Shown piece by piece: positions 1-7,865 of a DNA stretch of 64,000 nt. Position numbers and translations under genes: made by a program. The notes beneath the pieces were generated by a model, which saw only the letters and a program-made list of their open reading frames with translations, ran no database searches and was not told the origin of the DNA. The stretch is from Billgrantia desiderata (lineage in GTDB: Bacteria; Pseudomonadota; Gammaproteobacteria; Pseudomonadales; Halomonadaceae): contig JAAQTN010000011.1 in assembly GCA_011742915.1 (NCBI GenBank), positions 56,054 through 120,053 of the forward strand. The letters run 5' to 3'. The stretch's first letter is position 1. Each line of letters begins with the position of its first letter.

Positions 1-1
1 C

Positions 2-676
2 CAGGCGCCGAGCCAGCTCTATGCCGACGGCTTCAACCGCGAGCGCTTGCTGCCGGCCATTGCCGCCATCGAACGCTGTATGGAGGTGATGGAGCTGGAC
101 GGCGGCTTCGATCACCGCCTGCATCCCGGACGGGGGTGCCAGCGCTATTGGATAGCGGAGCCCGGCCGGCCGAGCGCTCTCACCGGCGTTTTCGCGCGCC
201 TGAGCGAGGGCCAGCCGACGAGCCGTGAGCCCATCGAGCTGGGCCATCGCCGCATTGCGGTGGAACGGCGCAGCCAGCGCGTGGTGTGGTGTCGCTACGC
301 CGAGCTGTGCGAGCAGCCGCTGGCCGCGCTCGACTTCATCGCCCTGGCCGACGAGTTCGATCACGTCCTGCTCAGCGAAGTGCCGCGACTGAGCGACGTC
401 GCCGCAGCGGGGCGTATCGCCCGTGGCACCGAGGATGGCGCCGAGCGCATCGAAACCGGGGAGCGGGAGCTGCCGCCGCTGTCGCGCCGCGACGATGGCG
501 TGCGCCGCTTCATCGCCCTGGTCGACGAGTGCTACGACCGCCGCGTGCCGCTCCATATCGAAGCCGAGGTCGCCATGGACGAACTTTATGCCGATGGCTA
601 CCTGGCCTTCGCCTTCCGGCGCACCCTCAGCCGGCTGCAGGAAATGCAGCTGGCGAGGTTTGGGGTTGGCGCTTAG
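2..676 (+). CDS. zapE: Cell division ATPase ZapE, AFG1 family (5'-truncated)
   Basis: The reading frame is open from base 2, so the gene begins before the window; 224 C-terminal residues are visible. ZapE (YhcM, AFG1/LACE1 family) is a cytoplasmic P-loop ATPase that acts on the divisome under stress. The visible part starts with QAPSQLYADGFNRERLLPAI, matching the family segment after Walker B, and continues with the IELGHRRIAVERRSQRVVWC and FIALADEFDHVLLSEVPRL blocks and the terminal VDECYDRRVPLHIEAE region (sensor-2-like part). The Walker motifs lie upstream and cannot be checked. Its stop overlaps the end of the convergent SPFH gene by 4 bases. Confidence 0.88.
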   Translation, partial: QAPSQLYADGFNRERLLPAIAAIERCMEVMELDGGFDHRLHPGRGCQRYWIAEPGRPSALTGVFARLSEGQPTSREPIELGHRRIAVERRSQRVVWCRYAELCEQPLAALDFIALADEFDHVLLSEVPRLSDVAAAGRIARGTEDGAERIETGERELPPLSRRDDGVRRFIALVDECYDRRVPLHIEAEVAMDELYADGYLAFAFRRTLSRLQEMQLARFGVGA

Positions 677-1725
677 CTGCTGGCCGCTCCTCCGACGATG
701 CCGCTGCGAAAGCCGCTCTGACGCTCGCTGTCGCGCAGGTGCTTCGCCACGGTGTCTTCCGGCGAGCCGGCCATTTCGCGGAACATGCCCATGGAACCGA
801 GTAGGGCGGAGGATTCGTAGGGCACGAACACCCGCTCGCCCTCCTGGGCCATGGTCGGCAGCGCCTTGATGTAGCTCTGGCCGAGCAGGTAGCCCACCAC
901 GGTGCGCTTGTGCTCGTCGCTGTCGCCGATGGCGCTCAGCACCAGCTTGATCGACTCCTGCTCGCCCTGGGCGCGCAGAATGGCCGACTCCTTGTCGCCC
1001 TGGGCATTGAGGATCGCCGATTCGCGCTGCCCCTGGGCCTTGGCGATGGCGGCGGCCTTCTCACCCTCGGCTTCGGTCACGGTGGCGCGGCGCTTGCGTT
1101 CGGCGGCCATCTGCAGGCGCATGGCGGTTTCGACCTCTTCGGGCATGGCGATGTCCTGCACCTCGACCCGTGAGATCTTCACCCCCCACTTTGACGCGGG
1201 CTCCTCCATGGCGGCCTGGATTTCGTTGTTGACCTCGGCGCGGGACTCGAACAGCTTGTCGAGCTCCATCTTGCCCACTACCGAGCGCAGGGTGGTCTTG
1301 GCCAGCACTTCCACCGCCTGGCTCATGTTCTCTATCTCATAGACGGCACGGCGCGGGTCGATGATCTGATAATAGAGCGCCCCATTGATGCGTACCGTGA
1401 CGTTGTCGGTGGTCACCACCGGCTGGCCGGGGAAGTCCATCACCGTCTCCCGGCGGTCGATCCTTGCCTCGTTGGTGGTGATGGGAAAGTACTCCTCGCC
1501 ACGCTTCTGGTAGCGGATCATGGTGATGGCACGAGGCTGCTCGATGAACGGAATGATGATGTTGATACCGCTCTCCAGCAGGCGATTGAACGAGCCGAGG
1601 CGCTCGATCACCATCACTTCCGACTGGCGCACGATCACTAGCCCCTTGGCGATGATCAGGATGCCGATGATGACGACGATGAGGGCGATCAACAGCCCGG
1701 GATTGATAGGTAGGTCCATGTTCAC
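673..1725 (-). CDS. qmcA: SPFH/band 7 membrane protein (QmcA/stomatin type)
   Basis: 350 residues. One N-terminal membrane segment (about residues 8-28) is followed by a band 7/SPFH domain, with IRYQKRGEEYFPITTNEARI and YQIIDPRRAVYEIENMSQAV as recognisable blocks. A long Ala/Glu-rich helix follows that contains three repeats of the form AQG(D/E)xESAIL. These proteins form oligomeric cages at the inner membrane and work with FtsH-type proteases or NfeD partners. The GTG start at 1725 is chosen because AGGAG lies 7 bases upstream; the internal ATG two codons later is less well spaced. The nfeD gene directly upstream on the same strand is the usual partner, so a two-gene operon is likely. The exact orthologue assignment (QmcA versus another stomatin) is inference. 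Confidence 0.85.
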   Translation of the reverse strand: MNMDLPINPGLLIALIVVIIGILIIAKGLVIVRQSEVMVIERLGSFNRLLESGINIIIPFIEQPRAITMIRYQKRGEEYFPITTNEARIDRRETVMDFPGQPVVTTDNVTVRINGALYYQIIDPRRAVYEIENMSQAVEVLAKTTLRSVVGKMELDKLFESRAEVNNEIQAAMEEPASKWGVKISRVEVQDIAMPEEVETAMRLQMAAERKRRATVTEAEGEKAAAIAKAQGQRESAILNAQGDKESAILRAQGEQESIKLVLSAIGDSDEHKRTVVGYLLGQSYIKALPTMAQEGERVFVPYESSALLGSMGMFREMAGSPEDTVAKHLRDSERQSGFRSGIVGGAASS

Positions 1726-1803
1726 GTTACGACTCCTTGTGTCGACGAGTGTGATCCTGACGCTTGGTGGAGCGTAGCGCCCAACGCTGTGGAACGGGTA
1801 GGT

Positions 1804-2256
1804 TCAGCCCTGAGGCACGTGGCTGACGACGGCCGTAGTGCCGTCAAAGTGATGGAAGATCACCAGCGAGCCTTCTGGCAGCTCGGTTTCGCCGGTTTCG
1901 GCCACGCGCAGGCGGTAGAAGTCGCCGTTTATCTTGACGCCGCTGGCGCCGTCGAAGTCGCGTTTCAGGGTGGTATAGGTGTGGCCTTTCTCCACGCCCG
2001 TGCCGGTGGTGCCGTAGGCCACCCCGGCGGGCGAGAACCACGGGCGGATCACCTTGACCGCAAGCGGGATGAGAATGCCCGAGAACACTCCCATGGCAAG
2101 CAGTTGCCAGGGCAGCGTAAGGCCGAGTGCCGCCAGCGCTGAGGTCAGGGCGGCGGCCACCCCCAGCGACAGCAGCACCAGGCCACCGGAGGAGAGTTCG
2201 GCCAGGCCCAGCAGCAGGGCAATGGCCAGCCAGATCAGGGCGGGGTTCCAGTCCAT
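1804..2256 (-). CDS. NfeD-family membrane protein (short form)
   Basis: 150 residues from the ATG at 2256. The protein starts MDWNPALIWLAIALLLGLAE, has two to three membrane helices in its first 75 residues, and a C-terminal OB-fold (NfeDC) domain ending in a GSLVIFHHFDGTTAVV strand. Short NfeD proteins bind SPFH proteins and modulate their assembly. The frame is open further upstream, to an unlikely start inside the intergenic region; the downstream ATG gives the family-typical N-terminus. It lies 78 bases upstream of the SPFH gene on the same strand, consistent with a conserved nfeD-SPFH operon. It is transcribed divergently from the DUF305 gene. Confidence 0.83.
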   Translation of the reverse strand: MDWNPALIWLAIALLLGLAELSSGGLVLLSLGVAAALTSALAALGLTLPWQLLAMGVFSGILIPLAVKVIRPWFSPAGVAYGTTGTGVEKGHTYTTLKRDFDGASGVKINGDFYRLRVAETGETELPEGSLVIFHHFDGTTAVVSHVPQG

Positions 2257-2359
2257 GGTAGTCTCGGTAATGAATTGTTTCCCGATGCGCCGCTGCAATG
2301 CACTGCGCGGCGCTTGGTTCTATCGTAGTCGTACGACTCACATGGTAAAGGAGAGCAGC

Positions 2360-2947
2360 ATGTCGCACATCCTCACGATACGTACCTGGTCGGCGCTGGC
2401 CGTCGTTCTGGCCGGCAGTGCCCTGCTGGCCGCCCCGGCCCTGGCGGCGGAAGAGGAGGCTCAGGCCCAGGAGCAGATCGAGCAGGCCGAGCCGCAGCAG
2501 GACGCTGAGATCGACGACGAGAACGAGGCCGCCGATGACGACGAGGCCAACGGCGACGAGGCCAATGGCGATGAGGCTAACGGTGACGAGGCCGAGGCCA
2601 ACGGCGATGAGGCCAATGGCGACGATGAGGAGGCAACCGAGGAGGACCACGCCCACGTTCATGAGCCCGACGAGCACGCCGACAACGAGGCCGTGCAGGC
2701 CTACCGTGAGGTCAATCGGCGCATGCACGAGGACATGGCCGTCGAGTTCACCGGCAACCCCGATGCCGATTTCGCCCGCGGCATGATTCCGCATCACCAG
2801 GGGGCCATCGACATGGCCAATGTCGTGCTGATGCACGGCGAGGACGAGGCGATTCGCGACCTCGCTCGCGAGATCATCGAGGCCCAGGAAGAGGAGATCG
2901 CCTTCCTGCGCGACTGGCTGGCCCAGCACGGCTTCGAGGCCGAATAG
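2360..2947 (+). CDS. Exported DUF305 protein with acidic repeat linker
   Basis: 195 residues from ATG 2360, preceded by AAAGGAGAG. A Sec signal peptide (hydrophobic ALAVVLAGSALLAAPALA, cleavage near residue 30) leads into a very acidic low-complexity stretch with repeated NGDEA units (about residues 55-95). The C-terminal DUF305 domain carries the hallmark GMIPHHQGAIDMANVVL, with the paired histidines implicated in metal binding, and a final EEEIAFLRDWL helix. DUF305 proteins are periplasmic or exported and often occur with copper genes; the exact function is not settled. The acidic linker fits a salt-adapted periplasmic protein. The gene stands alone and is divergent from nfeD. Confidence 0.85.
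   Translation: MSHILTIRTWSALAVVLAGSALLAAPALAAEEEAQAQEQIEQAEPQQDAEIDDENEAADDDEANGDEANGDEANGDEAEANGDEANGDDEEATEEDHAHVHEPDEHADNEAVQAYREVNRRMHEDMAVEFTGNPDADFARGMIPHHQGAIDMANVVLMHGEDEAIRDLAREIIEAQEEEIAFLRDWLAQHGFEAE
2560..2637 (+). repeat. Acidic NGDEA coding repeat in the DUF305 gene
   Basis: Within the DUF305 gene the codons for NGDEA recur about five times, two of them joined through an extra EA. The copies differ at synonymous positions (aac/aat, ggc/ggt, gag/gat), so this is an older expansion rather than a fresh slippage product. It forms the acidic linker between the signal peptide and the DUF305 domain. Confidence 0.7.
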
Positions 2948-3008
2948 GCAACATCGAATGACTTTCAGCGGGCGGCAATCCCCATGCCGCCCGCGCTGAC
3001 CTTCGCGA

Positions 3009-3073
3009 TACGCCCGCTGCGCTTCCCGCTACGCCCCACCCATACGCCACCGCTACGCCCCCCGGGGAGGAGG
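3009..3073. promoter_or_regulatory. Candidate MalT operator array upstream of malE
   Basis: GGGGAGGAGG at 3064-3073 matches the enterobacterial MalT box GGGGA(T/G)GAGG exactly. Just upstream, TACGCC(CC) occurs at 3009, 3030, 3043 and 3054, two copies as GCTACGCCCC. On the other strand these read GGGGCGTAGC, 6 of 9 positions like a MalT box, spaced 11-21 bases apart. The same motif recurs before the alpha-glucosidase gene (14046-14085). Role inferred from position and similarity. Confidence 0.55.
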
Positions 3074-3168
3074 ACGCCGCCGCCGCGATTGGCGAGGCTG
3101 CATGTGTTCGCTATCGCCGTGCCGCAAGGGCACCGGCGTCGATAACAACAACCCGGAGGTTTCAACTC

Positions 3169-4356
3169 ATGCATCGGACACGCCACGGTGTGCTTCTTCC
3201 CGTGCTGGTCGCGCTCGGCAGCGGCCTGGCTTTCTCCACCTATGCCTTCGACGGCGATCGGCTGACGATCTGGATGGGTGACAACAAGGGCTACGACGGC
3301 ATCCGCGAGGTGGCGCGCCAGTTTGCCGACGACACCGGCATCGAGGTGCGGATCGTCAACCCCGACAACCTCACCGACCGCTTCCAGCAGGCTGCCGGCA
3401 GCGGCCAGGGACCGGACATCGTGATCTGGGCTCACGACCGCATCGGCGAATGGGCGCAGAGCGGCCTGCTGGCACCCGTTTCGCCCTCCAGCGACTTCCG
3501 CGAGCGCTACTTCGACTTCACCTGGGATGCCACCCTGTGGAGCGGCGAGCACTATGGCTACCCGATCTCGGTGGAGGCGCTGGGGCTGATCTACAACAAG
3601 GCGCTGGTCGAAACGCCGCCGGAGAGCTTCGCCGAGCTTGCGCAACTCGATGCCGAGCTGGCCGAGCAGGGCAGGAAGGCGATCCTGTTCGACTACGGCG
3701 AGCCCTACTACGGCTGGACCCTGCTCGCCGCCAACGGCGGCTACCCCTTCCGCCAGACCGAGGAGGGCTTCGACGTCGACGACATCGGCGTCAACAACGA
3801 AGGGGCCCTGCAGGGCGCCGAGCTGCTGGTGGAGCTGATCGAGAGCGGCGTGCTGCCGCGCGGCACCGACTACAGCATCATGGACACACGTTTCAATCGC
3901 GGCGAGGTGGCCGCCATGATCAGCGGCCCCTGGGCCTGGAGCAACCTGGAGCAGAGCGGCATCGACTATGGCGTGGCGCTGCTGCCCAAGGTGGGCGAGG
4001 AGCGCGCCAAGCCGATGTTCGGCGTGATGGCGGCGATGATCAACACCGCCTCGCCCAACGATTTCCTGGCCGTGGAGTTCCTCGAGAACTACCTGCTCAG
4101 TGAGGAGGGCATGCGCACCTTCAACAGCGACGGCACGCTGGGGGCGGTGGCGCACATTGCCTATCAGCAGGAGCTGGAGAGCGATCCCAACATTGCCGCC
4201 ACTCTCGAGAACGCCGAGCTCGGCATGCCGATGCCCAACATTCCCGAGATGGGTGCCTTCTGGGCCGCCATGGAGCCGGCGCTGCAGAACATCGGCAGCG
4301 GTCGCCAGTCGCCTCGCGAAGCCCTGGATGCCGCGGCCCGCCGCATGCGCCAGTAA
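3169..4356 (+). CDS. malE: Maltose/maltodextrin ABC transporter periplasmic binding protein
   Basis: 395 residues, against 396 for E. coli MalE. An N-terminal signal peptide (LLPVLVALGSGLAFSTYAF, cleavage about residue 26) is followed by the MalE opening DGDRLTIWMGDNKGYDGIRE. Family blocks for the two lobes follow: GPDIVIWAHDRIGEWAQSGL, YGYPISVEALGLIYNKAL, FNRGEVAAMISGPWAWSNL. It binds maltose or maltodextrins in the periplasm and delivers them to MalFG. The start has a good GGAGG 7-8 bases upstream. First gene of malE-malF-malG, with a probable MalT operator array just upstream. Confidence 0.93.
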   Translation: MHRTRHGVLLPVLVALGSGLAFSTYAFDGDRLTIWMGDNKGYDGIREVARQFADDTGIEVRIVNPDNLTDRFQQAAGSGQGPDIVIWAHDRIGEWAQSGLLAPVSPSSDFRERYFDFTWDATLWSGEHYGYPISVEALGLIYNKALVETPPESFAELAQLDAELAEQGRKAILFDYGEPYYGWTLLAANGGYPFRQTEEGFDVDDIGVNNEGALQGAELLVELIESGVLPRGTDYSIMDTRFNRGEVAAMISGPWAWSNLEQSGIDYGVALLPKVGEERAKPMFGVMAAMINTASPNDFLAVEFLENYLLSEEGMRTFNSDGTLGAVAHIAYQQELESDPNIAATLENAELGMPMPNIPEMGAFWAAMEPALQNIGSGRQSPREALDAAARRMRQ

Positions 4357-4417
4357 CGAACCCGCTCGATGCCTCGGCCGGCGGCAGGCGCCGCCGGCCC
4401 GGCCCAGGACGCTACCC

Positions 4418-6031
4418 ATGTACACCACCAATGCTTCCCGGGGGCTGCCGCGCCATCGCTCCCGCTATCCCGCCGAGCGCTACACCCGCTGGGCACTGCG
4501 CGGCCTGGTGGCAGCGCTGGTCTTGGCCCTGCTGTGGCTGGTGCTGGCCTTCCATCTCAACGGCCAGCCGATCTTTGCCCTGCTGTTCCTGGTGCTCGGC
4601 GCCGCGCTGGGAGTGGTCTTCACTCGCCGCACGCTGATGAGTCACCGCTACATCTTTCCCGCCGTGGCCAGCATGGCGCTGTTCGTCATCTTTCCGCTGC
4701 TCTACACCGTCGGCATCAGCTTCAGCAACTACAGCTCCAGCAACCTGCTCAGCGAGGAGCGGGTGCGCGCTCAACTGCTGTCGCGTACCTATCAGGAGGA
4801 GAGCGCCACCTTCGGCTTCCAGCTCTACTCGAGTGACGAAGGCGTGCGGCTCTATCTGGAGCGGGAGGGGGCTCCACCCACGACTGGTGAAGCGGAAGCC
4901 GAGCTCGAGGAGGCGCTCGAGGGCGTCTCGCGCTTCGTCACCGGGCCGCTGTCGCTGCAGGACGGCGAGCGTCGCCATGTCGCCATTCAGCCCGCCGCGG
5001 GAGAGCCGGTGGGCGAGCCGCTGCCCATGCGCGAGGTGATCGCCTATCGCACTGCGTTGCAGAATCTGGTACTGGCGACGCCGGAAGGGCTGGAACTGCG
5101 CATGGCCGGGCTGCGCCACTATGCGCCCATGCTCGACCGCTATGAAGTCCGCGCTGACGGTAGCCTGTACGACCGGCGCGACGATCTCCTGTTGACCGCC
5201 GATGGAGAGACGGGCTTCTTCGTCACCGAGGAGGGGGAGCGCATCACCCCGGGCTGGCCGGTGGCGGTGGGCCTGGACAACTATGCACGGATATTCCTCG
5301 ACCCCGATATCCGCGGCCCCTTCATCCAGATCTTCGTCTGGACCTTCGCCTTCGCCGGGCTCACCGTGCTGTTCACCCTGATCGTCGGCTTCGTGCTCGC
5401 CTCGCTGCTGCAGTGGGACCAGCTGCGTGGCAAGGCGCTCTACCGCACCCTGCTGATCCTGCCCTACGCAGTGCCGGCGTTCATCTCGATCCTGATCTTC
5501 AAGGGCATGTTCAACCAGCACTTCGGCGAGATAAACCTGATCCTCGACGCCCTGTTCGGCGTGCGCCCCGACTGGTTCACCGATCCCTGGCTCGCCCGCA
5601 GCATGCTGCTGATCGTCAACACCTGGCTCGGCTACCCCTACATGTTGCTGCTGTGCATGGGGCTGATCCAGTCGATCCCCAGGGACCTCTACGAGGCCTC
5701 GGCGGTGGATGGCGGTGGCCCGCTCACCAACCTGTTCCAGATCACCCTGCCGCTGATCATCAAGCCGCTCACGCCGCTTTTGATCGCTTGCTTCGCCTTC
5801 AACTTCAATAACTTCGTGCTGATCGCGCTGCTTACCGGCGGCAACCCCGACATCCTCGGCGCCAGTACCCCGGCGGGCACCACCGATCTGCTGGTGAGCT
5901 ACACCTACCGCATCGCCTTCCAGGACGCCGGGCAGAACTTCGGTCTGGCCGCCGCCATCGCCACGCTGATCTTCCTGCTGGTGGCAGGGCTGGCGCTGCT
6001 CAACCTGCGCCTGGCCAAGGTCAGGGTCTGA
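4418..6031 (+). CDS. malF: Maltose ABC transporter permease MalF
   Basis: 537 residues from the ATG at 4418 (AGGA about 9 bases upstream), slightly longer than E. coli MalF (514). N-terminal membrane helices lie in the first 110 residues. The large periplasmic P2-like domain specific to MalF (about residues 115-295) precedes six more helices with the binding-protein-dependent permease domain. The EAA loop [20 protein letters not shown] (about residue 425) docks on MalK. The frame is open further upstream inside malE in another phase, but that extension has no family similarity. It sits between malE (61 bases) and malG (25 bases). Confidence 0.93.
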   Translation: MYTTNASRGLPRHRSRYPAERYTRWALRGLVAALVLALLWLVLAFHLNGQPIFALLFLVLGAALGVVFTRRTLMSHRYIFPAVASMALFVIFPLLYTVGISFSNYSSSNLLSEERVRAQLLSRTYQEESATFGFQLYSSDEGVRLYLEREGAPPTTGEAEAELEEALEGVSRFVTGPLSLQDGERRHVAIQPAAGEPVGEPLPMREVIAYRTALQNLVLATPEGLELRMAGLRHYAPMLDRYEVRADGSLYDRRDDLLLTADGETGFFVTEEGERITPGWPVAVGLDNYARIFLDPDIRGPFIQIFVWTFAFAGLTVLFTLIVGFVLASLLQWDQLRGKALYRTLLILPYAVPAFISILIFKGMFNQHFGEINLILDALFGVRPDWFTDPWLARSMLLIVNTWLGYPYMLLLCMGLIQSIPRDLYEASAVDGGGPLTNLFQITLPLIIKPLTPLLIACFAFNFNNFVLIALLTGGNPDILGASTPAGTTDLLVSYTYRIAFQDAGQNFGLAAAIATLIFLLVAGLALLNLRLAKVRV

Positions 6032-6056
6032 TTCGCAAGGTCACAGGAGAATCGTC

Positions 6057-6947
6057 ATGGCCATGGTTCAACCCCGCTCTCTTCGCTGGCGCAAGCTGGC
6101 GGCGCATCTCGCCCTGATCGGCTTTCTCACGCTGATCCTGTTCCCGCTGCTTCTGGTGATCTCGATCTCCTTTCGCGAGGGCAACTTCGCCACCGGCAGC
6201 CTGATTCCGGAGCGCTTCTCGCTGGAGCACTGGTCGCTGGCTCTCGGTATTCCCTGGGAGCGCGCCGACGGCACGGTGGTGCAGCCACCGTTTCCGGTGC
6301 TGCTGTGGCTGTGGAACTCGGTCAAGGTGGCGATCGTCTCGTCGCTGCTGATCGTGCTGCTCTCCACCACCAGCGCCTATGCCTTCGCCCGCATGCGCTT
6401 CGCCGGCAAGGGGCCGATCCTCAAGAGCATGCTGATCTTCCAGATGTTCCCGGCGGTGCTCTCGCTGGTGGCGCTCTATGCCCTGTTCGACCGTCTGGGG
6501 CAATTCGTCGGCTGGCTCGGCATCAACACCCACGGCGCGTTGATCGTCGCCTCGCTGGGAGCGGTGGCGCTGCACATCTGGACCATCAAGGGCTACTTCG
6601 AATCGATCGACGGCTCGCTGGAGGAGGCCGCCATGGTCGACGGCGCCAGCACCTGGCAGGCGTTTCGCTACATCCTGCTGCCGCTGTCGCTGCCGATCCT
6701 GATGGTGGTGTTCATCCTCGCCTTCGTCATGAGCATCATGGAGTACCCCATGGCCTCGGTGCTGCTGGTCGACGAACACAAGCTGACCCTGGCGGTAGGC
6801 GCCCAGCAATACCTGGCCGACCACAACCAGCGCTGGGGCAACTTCGCCGCCGCCGCGGTGCTCTCCGGCCTGCCGATCACCTTGGCCTTCCTGATCTGCC
6901 AGCGCTGGATCATCGGTGGGCTCACGGCGGGGGGCGTGAAGGGCTAG
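6057..6947 (+). CDS. malG: Maltose ABC transporter permease MalG
   Basis: 296 residues, the same length as E. coli MalG. Six membrane helices; the cytoplasmic EAA loop reads [20 protein letters not shown] (about residue 190) and contacts MalK. The C-terminus [20 protein letters not shown] and the [10 protein letters not shown] tail are typical of MalG. Start ATG 6057 follows AGGAGAATCGTC. Last gene of malEFG; a GC-rich inverted repeat lies 24 bases downstream. The ATPase subunit malK is not adjacent but 4.2 kb away on the other strand, beyond the VgrG module. Confidence 0.94.
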   Translation: MAMVQPRSLRWRKLAAHLALIGFLTLILFPLLLVISISFREGNFATGSLIPERFSLEHWSLALGIPWERADGTVVQPPFPVLLWLWNSVKVAIVSSLLIVLLSTTSAYAFARMRFAGKGPILKSMLIFQMFPAVLSLVALYALFDRLGQFVGWLGINTHGALIVASLGAVALHIWTIKGYFESIDGSLEEAAMVDGASTWQAFRYILLPLSLPILMVVFILAFVMSIMEYPMASVLLVDEHKLTLAVGAQQYLADHNQRWGNFAAAAVLSGLPITLAFLICQRWIIGGLTAGGVKG

Positions 6948-6970
6948 CCGCGGCATTGCGCCAGGGCTCG

Positions 6971-7000
6971 AACGCCCGCTCGGCTCTGCCGGCGGGCGTT
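6971..7000. terminator. Inverted repeat between malG and the ankyrin lipoprotein gene
   Basis: AACGCCCGC (6971-6979) pairs with GCGGGCGTT (6992-7000) across a 12-base loop. It lies between convergent genes and could end transcription from both sides, although no T tract follows. Confidence 0.55.
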
Positions 7001-7016
7001 ATCTGGCCGACGATAT

Positions 7017-7856
7017 CTACCGGTCGTGACCGGGCGGCACGCGGGGTGTCAGCCCCTCGGCGCGCATCTGCTCGCGAACCTCGACGGGCGAGGGCGGGGG
7101 AAATTCGACGCCGCGCTCGATCATCATGTCGCGCAAGCGAATGAAGTCGTCTCGCAGAGGGCTTGGTGGGGTATCTTCGATGCGATTATGAACGCGCCAA
7201 GCAGTTGTGACGCCCGTTGAGGTGCGAATGTTTGCCTCAGCACCTTGCTCCAACAAATAAATCGAAATTTCAGGTTTTGTACCGGAAGTGCTTATATCCA
7301 ATGCAGTTCTTCCCACAGGGTCAGGGGCTGCATTTATGTCTGCGCCTCGCTCTACTAGCAGCCTTACATGCTCGAGAGTACTGCTAATAACAGCTTGCTC
7401 CAGTAGTGGTGTATCGCTTCCATCATTAGGCGATAGGCCACCATCCAGCATTGCTTCTAGAATTTTTGTGTCCCTGCTCGTTAACGCTGCACCGAGGGGC
7501 GTACGTGCTTCGGCTGCTTCGATAGCACTATCACCGGGATGTACGCCCAGCTCGACCAAGGTGCGTACGGCATCCGGATTCTGCTGAAGCAGGGCGAACC
7601 ACATCAGGGTCATCTGCTGCTCGCCCCGGGAGGTAAGGTCGACGCCATCGGCCCCACGGCGCAGCGCCGCCATATCGTTGCGTTCGATGGCTCGGGCCAA
7701 TTCGAGATGCGGGCCGCTGAAGAACTCGTCGGCAGTGTGAGTACGTGACATGGTCAATCCCTGAGTTGGCTGGCAGCCGCTGGCTAGGAAGAACAGTACC
7801 AGCAACAGCAGTGAGTGATAGCGCGAGTGAAAAGGGCGCTGTGGCTTGGTCTGCAT
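7017..7856 (-). CDS. Ankyrin-repeat lipoprotein, probable T6SS immunity protein
   Basis: 279 residues. A lipoprotein signal ends in the lipobox LASGC with Cys28. The rest carries ankyrin-type repeats, for example TPLGAALTSRDTKILEAMLD, TPLLEQAVISSTLEHVRLLV and TALDISTSGTKPEISIYLLE. The start at 7856 is 10 bases downstream of the VgrG stop, with GGGAG 5 bases before the ATG, so the two genes are probably co-transcribed. A periplasm-facing lipoprotein encoded right after a VgrG-lipase fits an immunity protein that protects the cell's own envelope. That role is inferred from context; ankyrin repeats alone only indicate protein binding. By hand count the 7201-7500 part is about 50% GC, below its neighbours. 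Confidence 0.78.
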   Translation of the reverse strand: MQTKPQRPFHSRYHSLLLLVLFFLASGCQPTQGLTMSRTHTADEFFSGPHLELARAIERNDMAALRRGADGVDLTSRGEQQMTLMWFALLQQNPDAVRTLVELGVHPGDSAIEAAEARTPLGAALTSRDTKILEAMLDGGLSPNDGSDTPLLEQAVISSTLEHVRLLVERGADINAAPDPVGRTALDISTSGTKPEISIYLLEQGAEANIRTSTGVTTAWRVHNRIEDTPPSPLRDDFIRLRDMMIERGVEFPPPSPVEVREQMRAEGLTPRVPPGHDR

Positions 7857-7865
7857 GATGTCTCC

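Noticed and set aside
2536-2637. Repeat array in the DUF305 gene as a CRISPR or minisatellite
   Set aside because: It stays in frame, encodes NGDEA units with synonymous variation and has no spacers.
2965-4431. Minus-strand open frame covering malE
   Set aside because: Antisense to an unambiguous MalE; no motifs and no ribosome site.
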